In this document: in pieces, positions 16,855 to 26,857 of the stretch
How positions within the stretch are numbered: position 1 is the first letter of the stretch
How the letters are laid out: each line of letters opens with the position of its first letter
Assembly: GCA_003931895.1 (NCBI GenBank)
Contig: RRZV01000018.1
Span: forward strand, 1-64,000
DNA length: 64,000 nucleotides
Direction: 5' to 3'
Origin: Mesohalobacter salilacus
Lineage (GTDB): Bacteria; Bacteroidota; Bacteroidia; Flavobacteriales; Flavobacteriaceae
Made by a program: the position numbers and the translations under genes
The notes under the pieces: model-generated
Told to the model about the DNA's origin: nothing
Seen by the model: the letters and a program-made list of their open reading frames with translations, nothing else
Database searches by the model: none

Positions 16855-17328
16855 ATGCAAGCAAGAGAAATTATAGCACAAGCCATATCAGAAGTTTTTT
16901 CTGAGAGAAAAGATTTATTTATCGTTAATCACCACATTTCAGAAGGCTTAGACATCAATTTAACAATTGATGGCGATGACCTCGTAAATGTTTCAGATTG
17001 TATTGCAGTGAGTAGAAAAATTGAGTCAGCTTTAGATCGAGATGTGTATGACTTTTCTATTAAAGTTCAATCTCCCGGAGCTGATGAACCTTTAACTGAC
17101 AAAAGACAATACAAAAAACATATCGGTAGAAAATTGAAATTAAAAACCGAATCTGAAGAAATTGAAGGTAAATTAATAGAAGTCAATGACGATGAAATCA
17201 GATTGACTTGGAAATCAAGAGAAAAAAAACCAAAAGGTAAAGGTAAAATGACAGTTGAACACGATAAAACTTTTCCTTTTGAAATTATAAAAGAAGCTAG
17301 TATCAAACTAATGTTTAATAAAAATTAA
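16855..17328 (+). CDS. rimP: Ribosome maturation factor RimP
   Basis: 157 residues from the ATG at 16855, the usual length. Upstream in-frame codons run through the leader terminator and are not expected to be translated. It shows the RimP pattern: INLTIDGDDLVNVSDCIAVS, VQSPGADEPLTDKRQYKKHIGR (the Ser-Pro-Gly motif) and a C-terminal SH3-like barrel. It assists 30S subunit maturation. First gene of rimP-nusA-infB, with 1 nt to nusA. Confidence 0.95.
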   Translation: MQAREIIAQAISEVFSERKDLFIVNHHISEGLDINLTIDGDDLVNVSDCIAVSRKIESALDRDVYDFSIKVQSPGADEPLTDKRQYKKHIGRKLKLKTESEEIEGKLIEVNDDEIRLTWKSREKKPKGKGKMTVEHDKTFPFEIIKEASIKLMFNKN

Positions 17329-17329
17329 G

Positions 17330-18565
17330 ATGGAAAATATTGATTTAATCAATTCGTTTTCAGAATTTAAAGATGATAAATTAATCGATCGTGTAACCTT
17401 AATGGGTATTCTTGAAGATGTTTTTAGAAATGCGTTGAAAAGAAAATACGGCGAAGATGATAACTTTGACATTATTATAAATCCTGACAAAGGAGATTTA
17501 GAAATATGGAGAAATAGAATTGTTGTCAATGACGGTGAAGTAGAAGATGAAAATCAAGAAATATCGCTTTCAGATGCTAGAAAAATAGAACCTGATTTTG
17601 AAGTTGGAGAAGATGTTTCTGAAGAAGTTAAACTCGCTCACTTAGGAAGACGTGCCATCTTAGCATTAAGACAAAATTTAATTTCTAAAATTCACGAACA
17701 CGATAGCACCAATACTTTCAAATATTTTGAAGATCTTATAGGTGAAATTTATACCGCTGAAGTCCATCACGTGAGAAGAAATATGGTAATTCTTCTTGAC
17801 GATGACGGCAACGAACTCATCATACCTAAAGAGCACCAAATCCCTTCAGACTTTTATAGAAAAGGCGATAGTGTTAGAGGTGTGATTGAAAAGGTCGAAC
17901 TCAAAGGCAATAAACCTATTATTGTTTTATCAAGAACTTCATCTAAATTTTTAGAAAAGCTCTTTGAACAAGAAATTCCTGAAGTTTTTGACGGTCTTAT
18001 TAATGTAAAAGACGCTGTTAGAATACCAGGTGAAAAAGCTAAAGTTGCTGTAGATACCTATGATGATAGAATAGATCCCGTAGGCGCTTGTGTCGGTATG
18101 AAAGGCTCGAGAATTCACGGTATAGTAAGAGAGCTCGGTAACGAAAATATTGACGTTATCAATTACACAGATAACATTCATTTGTATATCACCAGAGCAC
18201 TAAGTCCTGCAAAGGTCATGAATGTCAAGCTCGATGAAGATAAAAAAGTTGCAGAAGTTACTTTAAAACCTGAAGAAGTATCAAAAGCCATTGGAAGAGG
18301 CGGTCACAATATCAGATTAGCAGGTCGATTGACAGGCTACGAAATAGAAGTGTTTAGAGATGGCGTTGAAGATGAAGACGTAGAATTGAGTGAATTTTCT
18401 GATGAAATAGAAGCCTGGGTAATTAAAGAATTTACAAAAATAGGACTAGATACCGCCAAAAGTATTCTTGAACAGTCTGTCGAAGACTTAGTAAGAAGAA
18501 CAGATTTAGAAGAAGAAACAGTATCTAACGTAGTAAAAATATTAAAAGAAGAGTTTGAAGATTAA
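17330..18565 (+). CDS. nusA: Transcription termination/antitermination factor NusA
   Basis: 411 residues. NusA N-terminal domain (1 to about 125), S1 domain (about 130-200), then KH1 and KH2: PVGACVGMKGSRIHGIVREL and AIGRGGHNIRLAGRLTGYEI. It ends with a short acidic tail (about 355-411) and lacks the two extra AR repeats of E. coli NusA, as in other Bacteroidota. It binds RNA polymerase and nascent RNA to control pausing, termination and antitermination, which makes the terminators in its own operon notable. Confidence 0.97.
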   Translation: MENIDLINSFSEFKDDKLIDRVTLMGILEDVFRNALKRKYGEDDNFDIIINPDKGDLEIWRNRIVVNDGEVEDENQEISLSDARKIEPDFEVGEDVSEEVKLAHLGRRAILALRQNLISKIHEHDSTNTFKYFEDLIGEIYTAEVHHVRRNMVILLDDDGNELIIPKEHQIPSDFYRKGDSVRGVIEKVELKGNKPIIVLSRTSSKFLEKLFEQEIPEVFDGLINVKDAVRIPGEKAKVAVDTYDDRIDPVGACVGMKGSRIHGIVRELGNENIDVINYTDNIHLYITRALSPAKVMNVKLDEDKKVAEVTLKPEEVSKAIGRGGHNIRLAGRLTGYEIEVFRDGVEDEDVELSEFSDEIEAWVIKEFTKIGLDTAKSILEQSVEDLVRRTDLEEETVSNVVKILKEEFED

Positions 18566-18583
18566 TTATTTTAAATTAATCTT
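18558..18583 (+). terminator. Hairpin between nusA and infB
   Basis: AAGATTAATT (18558-18567) and AATTAATCTT (18574-18583) form a perfect 10-bp AT-rich stem with a 6-nt loop over the nusA stop codon. No T tract follows, so it is more likely an attenuation or processing site than a full terminator. Confidence 0.35.
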
Positions 18584-18623
18584 TGTATAATAGACAAGAC
18601 AAAAGAATTTAGTAAACTCATAT

Positions 18624-21308
18624 ATGGCTGAAGTCAAAAAAATTAGATTAAATAAAGTATTAAGAGAATTTAATGTTTCTTTAGATAGGGTTGTAGATTT
18701 CTTAAAATCAAAAGGTTATGAGATTGATGCAAGACCTACAACCAAAATTTCTGATGAAATATACAATGTCTTATACGACGAATTTGAAACTGATAAATCT
18801 AAGCGAGTAGAATCAAAAGAAGTCAGTGAAGAGCTTAAGAAAGAAAAAGAAATGCTTCGTTTAGCTCGTGAAAAAGAACTTCAGCGTAAAAAGGATAAGG
18901 AAGAAAAAGACCAAAAAGAAAAAGAAGAAAAAGCTTTAGAAGAAAAAAAAGCTGCAGAACAGAAAAAAGAGGAAGAGGAAAAAGCGAGAAAAGCTAAGCT
19001 GTCTGGACCTAAAACAGTTGGAAAAATTGATTTAGATAAAGACAAGCCGAAGCCTAAAAAAGATGAGGCTAAAGACGAAAAAGCTAAAGTTTCTGAAACT
19101 AATCAAGACTCAAAAGAAACAGCAGAGACTAAATCTGATAAAGCTAAGGAACCCGAAGAGGTAAAAAGCGAAAAACTTGAAACTAAATACACTAAGCTTA
19201 AAGGTCTTAATGTAACAGGTGAAAAAATTGATCTTGATAAATTTAAAGATAAGCCTAAGAAAAAAGACAATAAAAAAGCTCCCGACAACTCTAAGAAACG
19301 CCGAAGACGAAGAATTACTAAAAATGAAGGTAAGCCAAACTTTGATAAACGTAAAAGTTCAAAAGGCAGTAAGTCTAAACGTGTAACTAAAGAAGAACCA
19401 ACAGAAGAGGAAGTTCAAAAGCAAATTAAAGAGACTTTAGAAAAACTTCAAGGAAAGTCTAAAAAAGGCAAAGGCGGCGCTAAATACAGAAAAGAAAAAA
19501 GAGAACAACACCGTCAAAAGTCTCAAGAAGATTTAGATCAGCAAGAAAAAGATAGTAAAATACTTAAAGTTACAGAATTTGTTACGGTCAACGAAGTGGC
19601 AACAATGATGGATGTATCGGTTACTGAAATTATATCTGCTTGTATGTCTCTAGGTATGATGGTAACGATGAATCAACGTCTTGATGCTGAGACTTTAACA
19701 ATTGTAGCAGAAGAATTCGGTTTTGATGTAGAGTTTGTAGACAATGAAGAAGACGATGATATAGAACCAGAAGAAGTCGATAAGGAAGAAGATCTTGAAC
19801 CAAGAGCACCAATCGTAACTGTTATGGGTCACGTTGACCACGGTAAAACTTCATTGTTAGACCATATTAGACAAGAAAACGTAATTGCAGGCGAAAGCGG
19901 TGGAATTACACAACATATTGGAGCTTATGGTGTGGAGCTTAGTTCGGGGCAAAAAATCGCATTTCTCGATACACCAGGTCACGAAGCGTTTACCGCTATG
20001 CGTGCAAGAGGTGCTAAAGTAACCGATATCGCTATTATTGTTATTGCAGCCGATGATGATGTGATGCCGCAAACCAAAGAAGCTATTTCACACGCTCAAG
20101 CGGCTGGCGTACCTATTATCTTTGCTATTAATAAAGTAGATTTACCAACAGCAAATCCAGATAAAATTAAAGAATCACTGGCTAATATGAATTTATTAGT
20201 GGAAGATTGGGGTGGAAAAATACAATCTCATGATATTTCTGCTAAATCAGGTGATGGTGTTGAAGATTTACTTGAAAAAGTACTTCTTGAAGCCGAACTA
20301 CTCGACTTAAAAGCCAATCCAAATCGATTGGCACAAGGTACAGTTGTTGAAGCTTATCTCGATAAAGGTAGAGGTTATGTGTCTACAATTTTAGTACAAA
20401 CAGGAACTTTAAAAGTTGGAGATTACATCTTAGCTGGAACCACTTCTGGTAAGATTAAAGCGATGCAAGACGAGCGTGGCAATAAGATTAAAGAAGCTGG
20501 GCCTTCTTCTCCAGTATCTGTGCTTGGTTTAGATGGTGCACCTCAAGCAGGAGACACCTTTAAAGTAATGGAAGACGAAAGAGAAGCCAAAGAAATTGCT
20601 TCCAGACGAACTCAATTATTACGTGAACAAAGTGTACGAACACAGAAACATATCACACTTGATGAAATTGGTCGAAGAATTGCTCTAGGCGATTTCCAAG
20701 AACTCAATGTCATTTTAAAAGCAGATGTTGATGGCTCTGTTGAGGCTTTATCTGATAGTTTACAAAAATTATCTACAGACGAAATTCAAGTCAATATTAT
20801 CCACAAAGGTGTAGGTGCCATTACAGAGAGTGATGTGTTGTTAGCTTCAGCTTCTGATGCGGTAATTATAGGCTTTAACGTAAGACCTGCGGGAGCTGCG
20901 GGCAACCTTGCCGATAAAGAAGAAATTGACATCAGAACTTACTCTATCATTTATGACGCTATAAATGACATTAAAGATGCCATGGAAGGTATGCTTTCGC
21001 CTGAACTTAAAGAAGAAATTACTGGTAATGCTGAAATTAGAGAAACCTTCAAAATTTCTAAAGTCGGAACAATTGCAGGTTGTATGGTGACATCTGGTAA
21101 GATTTATAGAAAATCAAACATCAGATTGATTCGCGATGGCATTGTTATTCATACAGGCGAATTAGCTGCTTTAAAACGTTTTAAAGACGATGTTAAAGAA
21201 GTTTCTAAAGGCTACGATTGTGGTATGCAAATCAAGAATTATAACGATATCAAAATAGGCGATATCATTGAAGCTTACCAAGAAGTAGAAGTTAAGAAAA
21301 CGCTTTAA
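18624..21308 (+). CDS. infB: Translation initiation factor IF-2
   Basis: 894 residues. An IF2 N-terminal helix domain ([22 protein letters not shown]) is followed by a long Lys/Glu-rich low-complexity linker (about 65-330) and a second IF2_N-like segment ([17 protein letters not shown]). The GTPase domain has [28 protein letters not shown] and NKVD. The C-terminal beta-barrel and fMet-tRNA-binding domains finish the protein. It brings initiator tRNA to the ribosome. Last gene of the operon; tandem repeats and a large hairpin follow. Confidence 0.98.
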   Translation: MAEVKKIRLNKVLREFNVSLDRVVDFLKSKGYEIDARPTTKISDEIYNVLYDEFETDKSKRVESKEVSEELKKEKEMLRLAREKELQRKKDKEEKDQKEKEEKALEEKKAAEQKKEEEEKARKAKLSGPKTVGKIDLDKDKPKPKKDEAKDEKAKVSETNQDSKETAETKSDKAKEPEEVKSEKLETKYTKLKGLNVTGEKIDLDKFKDKPKKKDNKKAPDNSKKRRRRRITKNEGKPNFDKRKSSKGSKSKRVTKEEPTEEEVQKQIKETLEKLQGKSKKGKGGAKYRKEKREQHRQKSQEDLDQQEKDSKILKVTEFVTVNEVATMMDVSVTEIISACMSLGMMVTMNQRLDAETLTIVAEEFGFDVEFVDNEEDDDIEPEEVDKEEDLEPRAPIVTVMGHVDHGKTSLLDHIRQENVIAGESGGITQHIGAYGVELSSGQKIAFLDTPGHEAFTAMRARGAKVTDIAIIVIAADDDVMPQTKEAISHAQAAGVPIIFAINKVDLPTANPDKIKESLANMNLLVEDWGGKIQSHDISAKSGDGVEDLLEKVLLEAELLDLKANPNRLAQGTVVEAYLDKGRGYVSTILVQTGTLKVGDYILAGTTSGKIKAMQDERGNKIKEAGPSSPVSVLGLDGAPQAGDTFKVMEDEREAKEIASRRTQLLREQSVRTQKHITLDEIGRRIALGDFQELNVILKADVDGSVEALSDSLQKLSTDEIQVNIIHKGVGAITESDVLLASASDAVIIGFNVRPAGAAGNLADKEEIDIRTYSIIYDAINDIKDAMEGMLSPELKEEITGNAEIRETFKISKVGTIAGCMVTSGKIYRKSNIRLIRDGIVIHTGELAALKRFKDDVKEVSKGYDCGMQIKNYNDIKIGDIIEAYQEVEVKKTL

Positions 21309-21321
21309 TATAGAATTATTG

Positions 21322-21457
21322 AATCTGAAACAAGTTCAGACCGACAAGGTAACTTTAATATGAAACGAGTTCAGATTGGCAAAAGGGATTTAATCTGAAA
21401 TGAGTTCAGATTGACAAAAGGGATCTAATCTGAAATGAGTTCAGATTGATAAAATTT
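21322..21457. repeat. Tandem repeat, four units of 35 bp
   Basis: Units start at 21322, 21357, 21392 and 21427 (the last is partial). Each begins AATCTGAAATGAGTTCAGAT or a close variant and itself contains the inverted pair ATCTGAA...TTCAGAT. Units 3 and 4 are nearly identical and unit 1 is the most divergent. There are no unique spacers, so it is not CRISPR. Confidence 0.85.
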
Positions 21458-21512
21458 AGACCTCACAGGTTTTGCCTGTCCGCCTTTGGAGGGAAACCTG
21501 TGAGGTCTAAAT
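21454..21512. terminator. Perfect 19-bp palindrome between convergent infB and MoxR genes
   Basis: ATTTAGACCTCACAGGTTT (21454-21472) is the exact reverse complement of 21494-21512. The 21-nt loop holds a smaller CCGCC...GGAGG pairing. Position between convergent genes suggests a bidirectional terminator; from memory the sequence also resembles a palindromic repeat common in flavobacterial genomes. Confidence 0.7.
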
Positions 21513-21535
21513 GGTTATAATGGAAAACGTTAAAC

Positions 21536-22996
21536 CTAAATCCCTTTAGTAAAATCCCCAAACAAATCCTCAAATTGACTACCTTGGTCAAAACGATGCT
21601 TACTTAGTTTTTTGTGTATAGTCAAAGCCCATAAAACCATTTCCATATAAAAGTATAAATCTGCTTCGGATAAATCTTTAATGTTGTTTTCAACAAACTG
21701 CTTTAGAGGTTTTACTTTAGATAATTCTTCATGATATAAACTGTCTGGACTATCGTCTAAAATCTCTAAACCGTCATTTTCAGAAAACCATTTGATGATA
21801 TCGTCATAAGGTTTTTTATCTTCTTCCTTTTCAAGCTTTTTAATTTCAGGGAAATACACATTGTAAAGACTTAAAATCGCCTTGTCAATTAAACCTTGAG
21901 CAACATATTCTACACCTTCTTGCTCGCCTTCATATAGCAACTCTACTTTGCCTGTTATGGCAGGAAGAATACCATTAAAATCTGCAAGCCGAATATAAGT
22001 TTCATCTTCATCATTAATCATGGCACGTCTTTCGGCTGTGCTGACCAAATTTTCGTATGCACTAATACTTAATCTTGCACTGATTCCACTTTTAACGTCA
22101 ATATATTCACTTTTTCTGGCTTCAAAACTGATTTGTTCTAATAACAATTGTGCAATTTCTGAAACTTGAATATGCTTTTGCTCTTTAGAAATTTTAACTT
22201 CTTGTTGAGTAATATCTTTAGCTATTTCAATATTCTTAGGATAATGTGTCAATATTTGTGAACCAATCCTATCTTTTAATGGCGTGACAATACTTCCTCT
22301 GTTGGTGTAATCTTCTGGGTTGGCTGTAAAGACAAATTGAATTTCCATCGGAAATCTAAATTTAAACCCTCTAATCTGTAAGTCACCTTCCTGTAAAATA
22401 TTAAACAAGGCCACCTGAATTCTGGCTTGTAAATCGGGCAACTCATTGATTACAAAAATACAGCGATTGGCACGTGGTATCATTCCAAAGTGAATGACGC
22501 GGTCGTCGGCATAACTCAGTTTAAGATTAGCCGCTTTTATTGGGTCAATATCCCCGATTAAGTCAGCTACGCTTACATCAGGTGTGGCCAGTTTTTCAGA
22601 AAACCTATCTTTACGGTGAAGCCATTCAATAGGCGTGTCGTCTTTATGTTTTTCTATAAGTTCTTGAGCAAACCTTGAAATAGGATGTAAAGGGTCATCA
22701 TTTATTTCAGAAGCTTTTACAATTGGAATATACTCATCTAACAAACCGATTAGTTTGCGAGCAATCATTGTTTTAGCTTGACCTCGTAATCCTAAAAGGT
22801 TGATGTTATGTTTTGATAGTATAGCGCGTTCAACCTGTGGAATAACAGTGTTTTCATAACCTATAATCCCTTCAAAACTATTTATATTGCTTTTAATGTT
22901 CTTTATCAAATTATTTCTCAACTCGTCTTTTACAGATTGAGATTTGTAGCCTTTAGATTTAAGTTCGCCTAAGGTTTTTATATTTTGTATATCCAT
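21536..22996 (-). CDS. MoxR/Mg-chelatase-like AAA+ ATPase
   Basis: 486 residues. A helical lead (1-42) precedes an AAA+ domain of the MoxR/BchI type: Walker A GLRGQAKT (69-76) and a Walker B region reading IFVINELPDLQ, with Asn where Asp is usual. Sensor residues follow in FVFTANPEDYTNRGSI. The C-terminal part is helical. It is paired with a VWA protein gene 1 nt upstream. Such pairs resemble the BchI/BchD subunits of metal chelatases and are thought to remodel or load metal into partner proteins. The substrate is unknown, and no tetrapyrrole genes are nearby. Confidence 0.85.
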   Translation of the reverse strand: MDIQNIKTLGELKSKGYKSQSVKDELRNNLIKNIKSNINSFEGIIGYENTVIPQVERAILSKHNINLLGLRGQAKTMIARKLIGLLDEYIPIVKASEINDDPLHPISRFAQELIEKHKDDTPIEWLHRKDRFSEKLATPDVSVADLIGDIDPIKAANLKLSYADDRVIHFGMIPRANRCIFVINELPDLQARIQVALFNILQEGDLQIRGFKFRFPMEIQFVFTANPEDYTNRGSIVTPLKDRIGSQILTHYPKNIEIAKDITQQEVKISKEQKHIQVSEIAQLLLEQISFEARKSEYIDVKSGISARLSISAYENLVSTAERRAMINDEDETYIRLADFNGILPAITGKVELLYEGEQEGVEYVAQGLIDKAILSLYNVYFPEIKKLEKEEDKKPYDDIIKWFSENDGLEILDDSPDSLYHEELSKVKPLKQFVENNIKDLSEADLYFYMEMVLWALTIHKKLSKHRFDQGSQFEDLFGDFTKGI

Positions 22997-22997
22997 A

Positions 22998-24119
22998 TTA
23001 TTGTGTTCGTTTGTTTCTATTTTGTTCGTAATCTCTAAACACCAATTCGCCTAAGCCTTTAAGTCCTGAATAAAAAGCTTTCCCTTTATTTGATTTTGTA
23101 AATTGATCTACAAATTGTTGCAAGTAAGGATCTGATGTAATCATAAATGTGGTGATCGGTATATTGAGCTTTCTGGCTTGAGCGGCCATATTGTAACACT
23201 TTCCTGTAATGAATGGGTCAAGGCCAGCGCTGTTTTTGTAATAGGTACCATCTGCCATTTTTAAGCAACTCGGCTTACCGTCAGTGATCATAAAAATTTG
23301 TTTGTTGGCTTGACGTTTACGTCTCAGTAAATCCATTGAGAGTTGAAGTCCAGCCACAGTATTGGTGTGATATGGCCCAACATTTAAGTAGGGCAAATCT
23401 TTTATTTTTATAGGCCAAGCATCATTTCCAAAAACAATAATGTCCAAAGAATCTTTCGGATATCTTGTGGTGATTAATTCTGCGAGTGCCATAGCTACTT
23501 TTTTGGCGGGAGTAATGCGGTCTTCACCATACAAAATCATACTATGGCTAATGTCTATCATCAAAACGGTGCTCATTTGTGTGCGGTGATAACTGTCTTG
23601 CACAACCAAATCTTCTTCTGCTAAATTAAAGTTAGACAATCCTTGTCTGGATTGCGCATTCTTAAAACTTTCTGTTAAAGAAATTCTATCTAAAGCATCG
23701 CCAAATTCATAAGCTCTTAAATCACCTGATGGCTCGCCGTGAAGTCCTTTAATGGAGGTTTGATGTTGACCTGAAGCACTTTTTTTAAGTTTGCCAAAGA
23801 TTTGTTCAAGGGCTCTTTTCCTAATGGCTTGTTCGGTTTTATCGGTAATAGAAATTTTATTGCCACCTTCAGGTTTAATTTCCTCTTTGATGTATCCCTT
23901 TTTCTTGAGATCTTCAATGAAATCATCAATCGTATAGTCTTCAGTGGTAAGATTGTATTCTTTATCTAAGGCTTTGAGCCAATCTATTGCTTCGTCGAAA
24001 TCACCAGAAGTGTAGGTGATGAGCTCTTTAAAGATATCAAACAATTTTTCAAAAATTGAGGCATCCTTTTCATTAAAAGCCTCAAATCTGTACCCGCTTT
24101 GCTTGAGTTTAAAATTCAT
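22998..24119 (-). CDS. VWA-domain protein, partner of the MoxR-like ATPase
   Basis: 373 residues. The N-terminal half (1-180) is helical and charged. A von Willebrand A domain follows (about 183-360) with an intact MIDAS motif D-x-S-x-S at Asp189-Ser193 (LMIDISHSM), and MITDGKPS further on. No signal peptide or membrane segment, so it is cytoplasmic. It resembles the BchD/CobT-type metal-binding partner of an AAA+ ATPase, and the genes are adjacent with a 1-nt gap. Role unknown. Confidence 0.85.
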   Translation of the reverse strand: MNFKLKQSGYRFEAFNEKDASIFEKLFDIFKELITYTSGDFDEAIDWLKALDKEYNLTTEDYTIDDFIEDLKKKGYIKEEIKPEGGNKISITDKTEQAIRKRALEQIFGKLKKSASGQHQTSIKGLHGEPSGDLRAYEFGDALDRISLTESFKNAQSRQGLSNFNLAEEDLVVQDSYHRTQMSTVLMIDISHSMILYGEDRITPAKKVAMALAELITTRYPKDSLDIIVFGNDAWPIKIKDLPYLNVGPYHTNTVAGLQLSMDLLRRKRQANKQIFMITDGKPSCLKMADGTYYKNSAGLDPFITGKCYNMAAQARKLNIPITTFMITSDPYLQQFVDQFTKSNKGKAFYSGLKGLGELVFRDYEQNRNKRTQ

Positions 24120-24185
24120 ATCACTAAAATATAAGAATTCTATGGATAGGGCTTATAAGCATTTGTTAAACTGTTGATAAAACCC

Positions 24186-25511
24186 TCAAACTCTATCTAA
24201 ATAAGATACTCTGAATTTAAAAATGAGAGTTAAACTTCTTATGAGCATCCATACAAAAAACGCAATCCAAATGGCATAGAGTTTCAGTCCAAAATAATCT
24301 GCGAGAAGTAGAGCAGGGATAAAGCCTAAAAAAGTTGCAATGAGAAGAATATTTCTCAAAAATTTAGCTTCGCCTAAACCTTTAAAAATACCATCAAACA
24401 CAAAGGCTAAGGCATTGATGGGTTGCATAAGTAAAACCACCCAAAACACTTGGTAAAACAAATTTAAGACGTCTTGATCTTTATTGAAAATGAGTCCGAT
24501 AGGTTGATATAACAAACTGCATATTAAAATCAAAAGACCTGCAACCACTATAGCATATTTTGAAATATCAATGCTTAAATACCATAAAGATTTATAATTT
24601 TTTTCGCCGAGTAATTTGCCTCCAATGGCATTTCCAGCATTAGCAAAACCATCTATAAAGAAGGAGAAAAACAACCAAATATTCATTAAAATACTTTGGG
24701 CAGCGATATAATTATTGCCATATCCAGTAGCATAAGCATTAGCAACATAGATAGCGACGTTTAATGAAAGTGTTCTTAAAAATAGATTCAGACTCATCCT
24801 CACTAAAGGCTTGAGTAAAGGGTTAATTTTAAAACTCAACTTAAGGTGAAAAGGCGTCTTTTTAAAATAATAATACAATGCCATAATTAGCATAACAAGT
24901 TGCGCAAATAGACTCCCTATAGCAGCTCCAGTCAAATGAAAACCTTCAAACAATCCATCAATGCCGTAAACTAAAATGTAGGTTAAAACCACATTTACGG
25001 CACCACCTGTTAAACTACAACGCATAGCCCAAGCGGTGTTTTGCAAGCCTCTAAACACACCAAAAATAGCGAAAGTGACTAAGGTTAAAGGAAAACCTAA
25101 AGCTCTGATACGGTAATAAGATTGTGCATAACTGAGTATTAAACCATCAGCTTGATATAGTCTAAAGATATATTCTGCAAGTAAGGCTGTAACGGCGTAA
25201 ATTAATAAACTTAGGAGTAAATTTAAAGCGATGGTTTGCGGTACAAGTGTTTTTACAGCGTGTAGTCTTTTAGCACCCAAGTGCTGAGAAACCAGTGCAG
25301 AAATAGCAGTTTTGGTTTGGGCAAGAATCCAAATAATGGCACTTAAAAATGAACCTACTAGCCCAACAGCAGCAAGAGCTTCTACAGGGTTAAGGTCGAC
25401 ATTACCAATAATGGCAATATCTGTTAAAGAAATAAGCGGTTCAGCTATCCCCGCAATAATAGCAGGAATAGCAATTTTGTTGATATCTTTAAGGCTTACT
25501 TTAGAGTTCAT
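24186..25511 (-). CDS. MATE-family efflux transporter (DinF-like)
   Basis: 441 residues with about 12 hydrophobic segments. N-terminal MATE pattern: INKIAIPAIIAGIAEPLISLTDIAIIG with AAVGLVGSF, then SQHLGAKR. The second half repeats it around NIWLFFSFFIDGFANAGNAIGG. MATE proteins of the DinF branch export drugs or organic cations using a proton or sodium gradient; the substrate is unknown. The ATG abuts the murF stop codon, so it is translated with murF. Confidence 0.93.
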   Translation of the reverse strand: MNSKVSLKDINKIAIPAIIAGIAEPLISLTDIAIIGNVDLNPVEALAAVGLVGSFLSAIIWILAQTKTAISALVSQHLGAKRLHAVKTLVPQTIALNLLLSLLIYAVTALLAEYIFRLYQADGLILSYAQSYYRIRALGFPLTLVTFAIFGVFRGLQNTAWAMRCSLTGGAVNVVLTYILVYGIDGLFEGFHLTGAAIGSLFAQLVMLIMALYYYFKKTPFHLKLSFKINPLLKPLVRMSLNLFLRTLSLNVAIYVANAYATGYGNNYIAAQSILMNIWLFFSFFIDGFANAGNAIGGKLLGEKNYKSLWYLSIDISKYAIVVAGLLILICSLLYQPIGLIFNKDQDVLNLFYQVFWVVLLMQPINALAFVFDGIFKGLGEAKFLRNILLIATFLGFIPALLLADYFGLKLYAIWIAFFVWMLIRSLTLIFKFRVSYLDRV

Positions 25512-26786
25512 TTACAATAACTCGTATAAGCGTTCTAAAGCCATGCCGCGTGAAGCTTTAATAAGGATATGGGCTTTTTTGATAGGGTGCTTTTCTAAGT
25601 ATTGTTTTAACTCTTCAAAATTTTTGTAAACGGTAAATTCATCAGAATTTAAGGCTTCATTAAAAATTTCACCACAAAATAGGACTTTTTCAATATTTAA
25701 ATTTTTAGCAAGTTCTGCTATTTGTTGATGTTCTTTAAACTTGTCTTTACCAAGTTCATACATATCACCGAGAATAGCCACCTTGTTGTCAGATTCATAG
25801 TTGTCAAAACTTTTGAGTGCCACTTCCATACTCGTAGGGTTTGCGTTATAGGCATCGGAAATAAGCGTATTATGAGAAGTGACTTTAATTTGAGAGCGAT
25901 TATCTTTAGCTTCAAAATTTTGAATAGCCTCTTTAATTTTTAAGCTAGGAACATCAAAATAGTACCCTATCCCAACTGATGCTGCAATATTTCTAAAGTT
26001 GTATTCACCAATTAACTTTGATTTTATTGTAATGCCTTCAAATTCAAGTTCGACAAATGGGTTTGCTGATTTAAAATAAATATTGAGATCGGCATGCTTG
26101 GCTTCACCAAAACTATATTTTTTAGAATCTATAAGTTTTTGCATTTGTTTTTTATCGTCAGCGTTAACAAATGCGAGTTTTTGGTGTTTATTTAGAAAAT
26201 CATAGAGTTCGCTTTTGCCTTTTATAACACCTTCAACACCACCAAAGCCTTCGAGATGGGCTTTCCCGAAATTTGTGATGTAACCAAAATCAGGTTTTGC
26301 AATTTCAGATAAAAACGCAATTTCTTTTTGGTGGTTGGCGCCCATTTCAATAATGCCAATTTCTGTATTTTCATTTAATTTTAAAAGGCTTAATGGAACA
26401 CCTATGTGATTGTTTAAGTTGCCCTCAGTAGATTTGACATTAAACTTCTGCTCCAGTACAGTGTGTATTAATCTTTTTGTAGTTGTTTTTCCATTGCTAC
26501 CTGTTATGCCAATTATTGGGATTTGAAGAAAATCTCTGTGAAAGCTTGCTAAATCCTGAAGTGTTTTTAGTGTGTCTTTCGTCTTAATTTTATTGGTCAT
26601 ATCTTTAAAATCTTCATCAACTATGGCTTTTAAAGCTCCTTTTTTAAGTGCTTCGTCTGCATAATTGTTACCATTAAAGTTGTCACCTTTCAAAGCGACA
26701 AAAATTTGATTTGATTTTATTTGTCTTGTGTCTGTGCAAATACCATTGCTACTAAGAAAGAGTTGATGAAGTTGTTTTAATTTCAT
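25512..26786 (-). CDS. murF: UDP-N-acetylmuramoyl-tripeptide--D-Ala-D-Ala ligase MurF
   Basis: 424 residues from the ATG at 26784-26786; the longer reading starts with TTG. Mur ligase domains: N-terminal CTDTRQIKSNQIFVALKG, central ATP-binding GITGSNGKTTTK and EMGANHQKEI, C-terminal SDAYNANPTSM. It adds D-Ala-D-Ala to the peptidoglycan precursor in the cytoplasm. A strong terminator separates it from gldJ upstream, so transcription must start within or just after that hairpin or read through it. The MATE gene follows without a gap. Confidence 0.96.
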   Translation of the reverse strand: MKLKQLHQLFLSSNGICTDTRQIKSNQIFVALKGDNFNGNNYADEALKKGALKAIVDEDFKDMTNKIKTKDTLKTLQDLASFHRDFLQIPIIGITGSNGKTTTKRLIHTVLEQKFNVKSTEGNLNNHIGVPLSLLKLNENTEIGIIEMGANHQKEIAFLSEIAKPDFGYITNFGKAHLEGFGGVEGVIKGKSELYDFLNKHQKLAFVNADDKKQMQKLIDSKKYSFGEAKHADLNIYFKSANPFVELEFEGITIKSKLIGEYNFRNIAASVGIGYYFDVPSLKIKEAIQNFEAKDNRSQIKVTSHNTLISDAYNANPTSMEVALKSFDNYESDNKVAILGDMYELGKDKFKEHQQIAELAKNLNIEKVLFCGEIFNEALNSDEFTVYKNFEELKQYLEKHPIKKAHILIKASRGMALERLYELL

Positions 26787-26809
26787 TTTAAGAGAATTCA
26801 AGTCATAAA

Positions 26810-26838
26810 AAAAGCCCTAATTCAAAATTAGGGCTTTT
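26810..26838 (-). terminator. Rho-independent terminator of gldJ
   Basis: AAAAGCCCTAATT (26810-26822) and AATTAGGGCTTTT (26826-26838) form a perfect 13-bp stem with a 3-nt loop. A T run follows on the minus strand. It separates gldJ from murF. Confidence 0.85.
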
Positions 26839-26857
26839 AATTCAAAATTTATATAAT

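Noticed and set aside
21322-21457. Possible small CRISPR array
   Set aside because: The 35-bp units follow each other directly with no unique spacers, and no cas genes are in the window.
22998-24119. VWA protein as part of a phage-defence system
   Set aside because: No nuclease, helicase or other defence gene is adjacent, and the pair has the ordinary MoxR-VWA layout.
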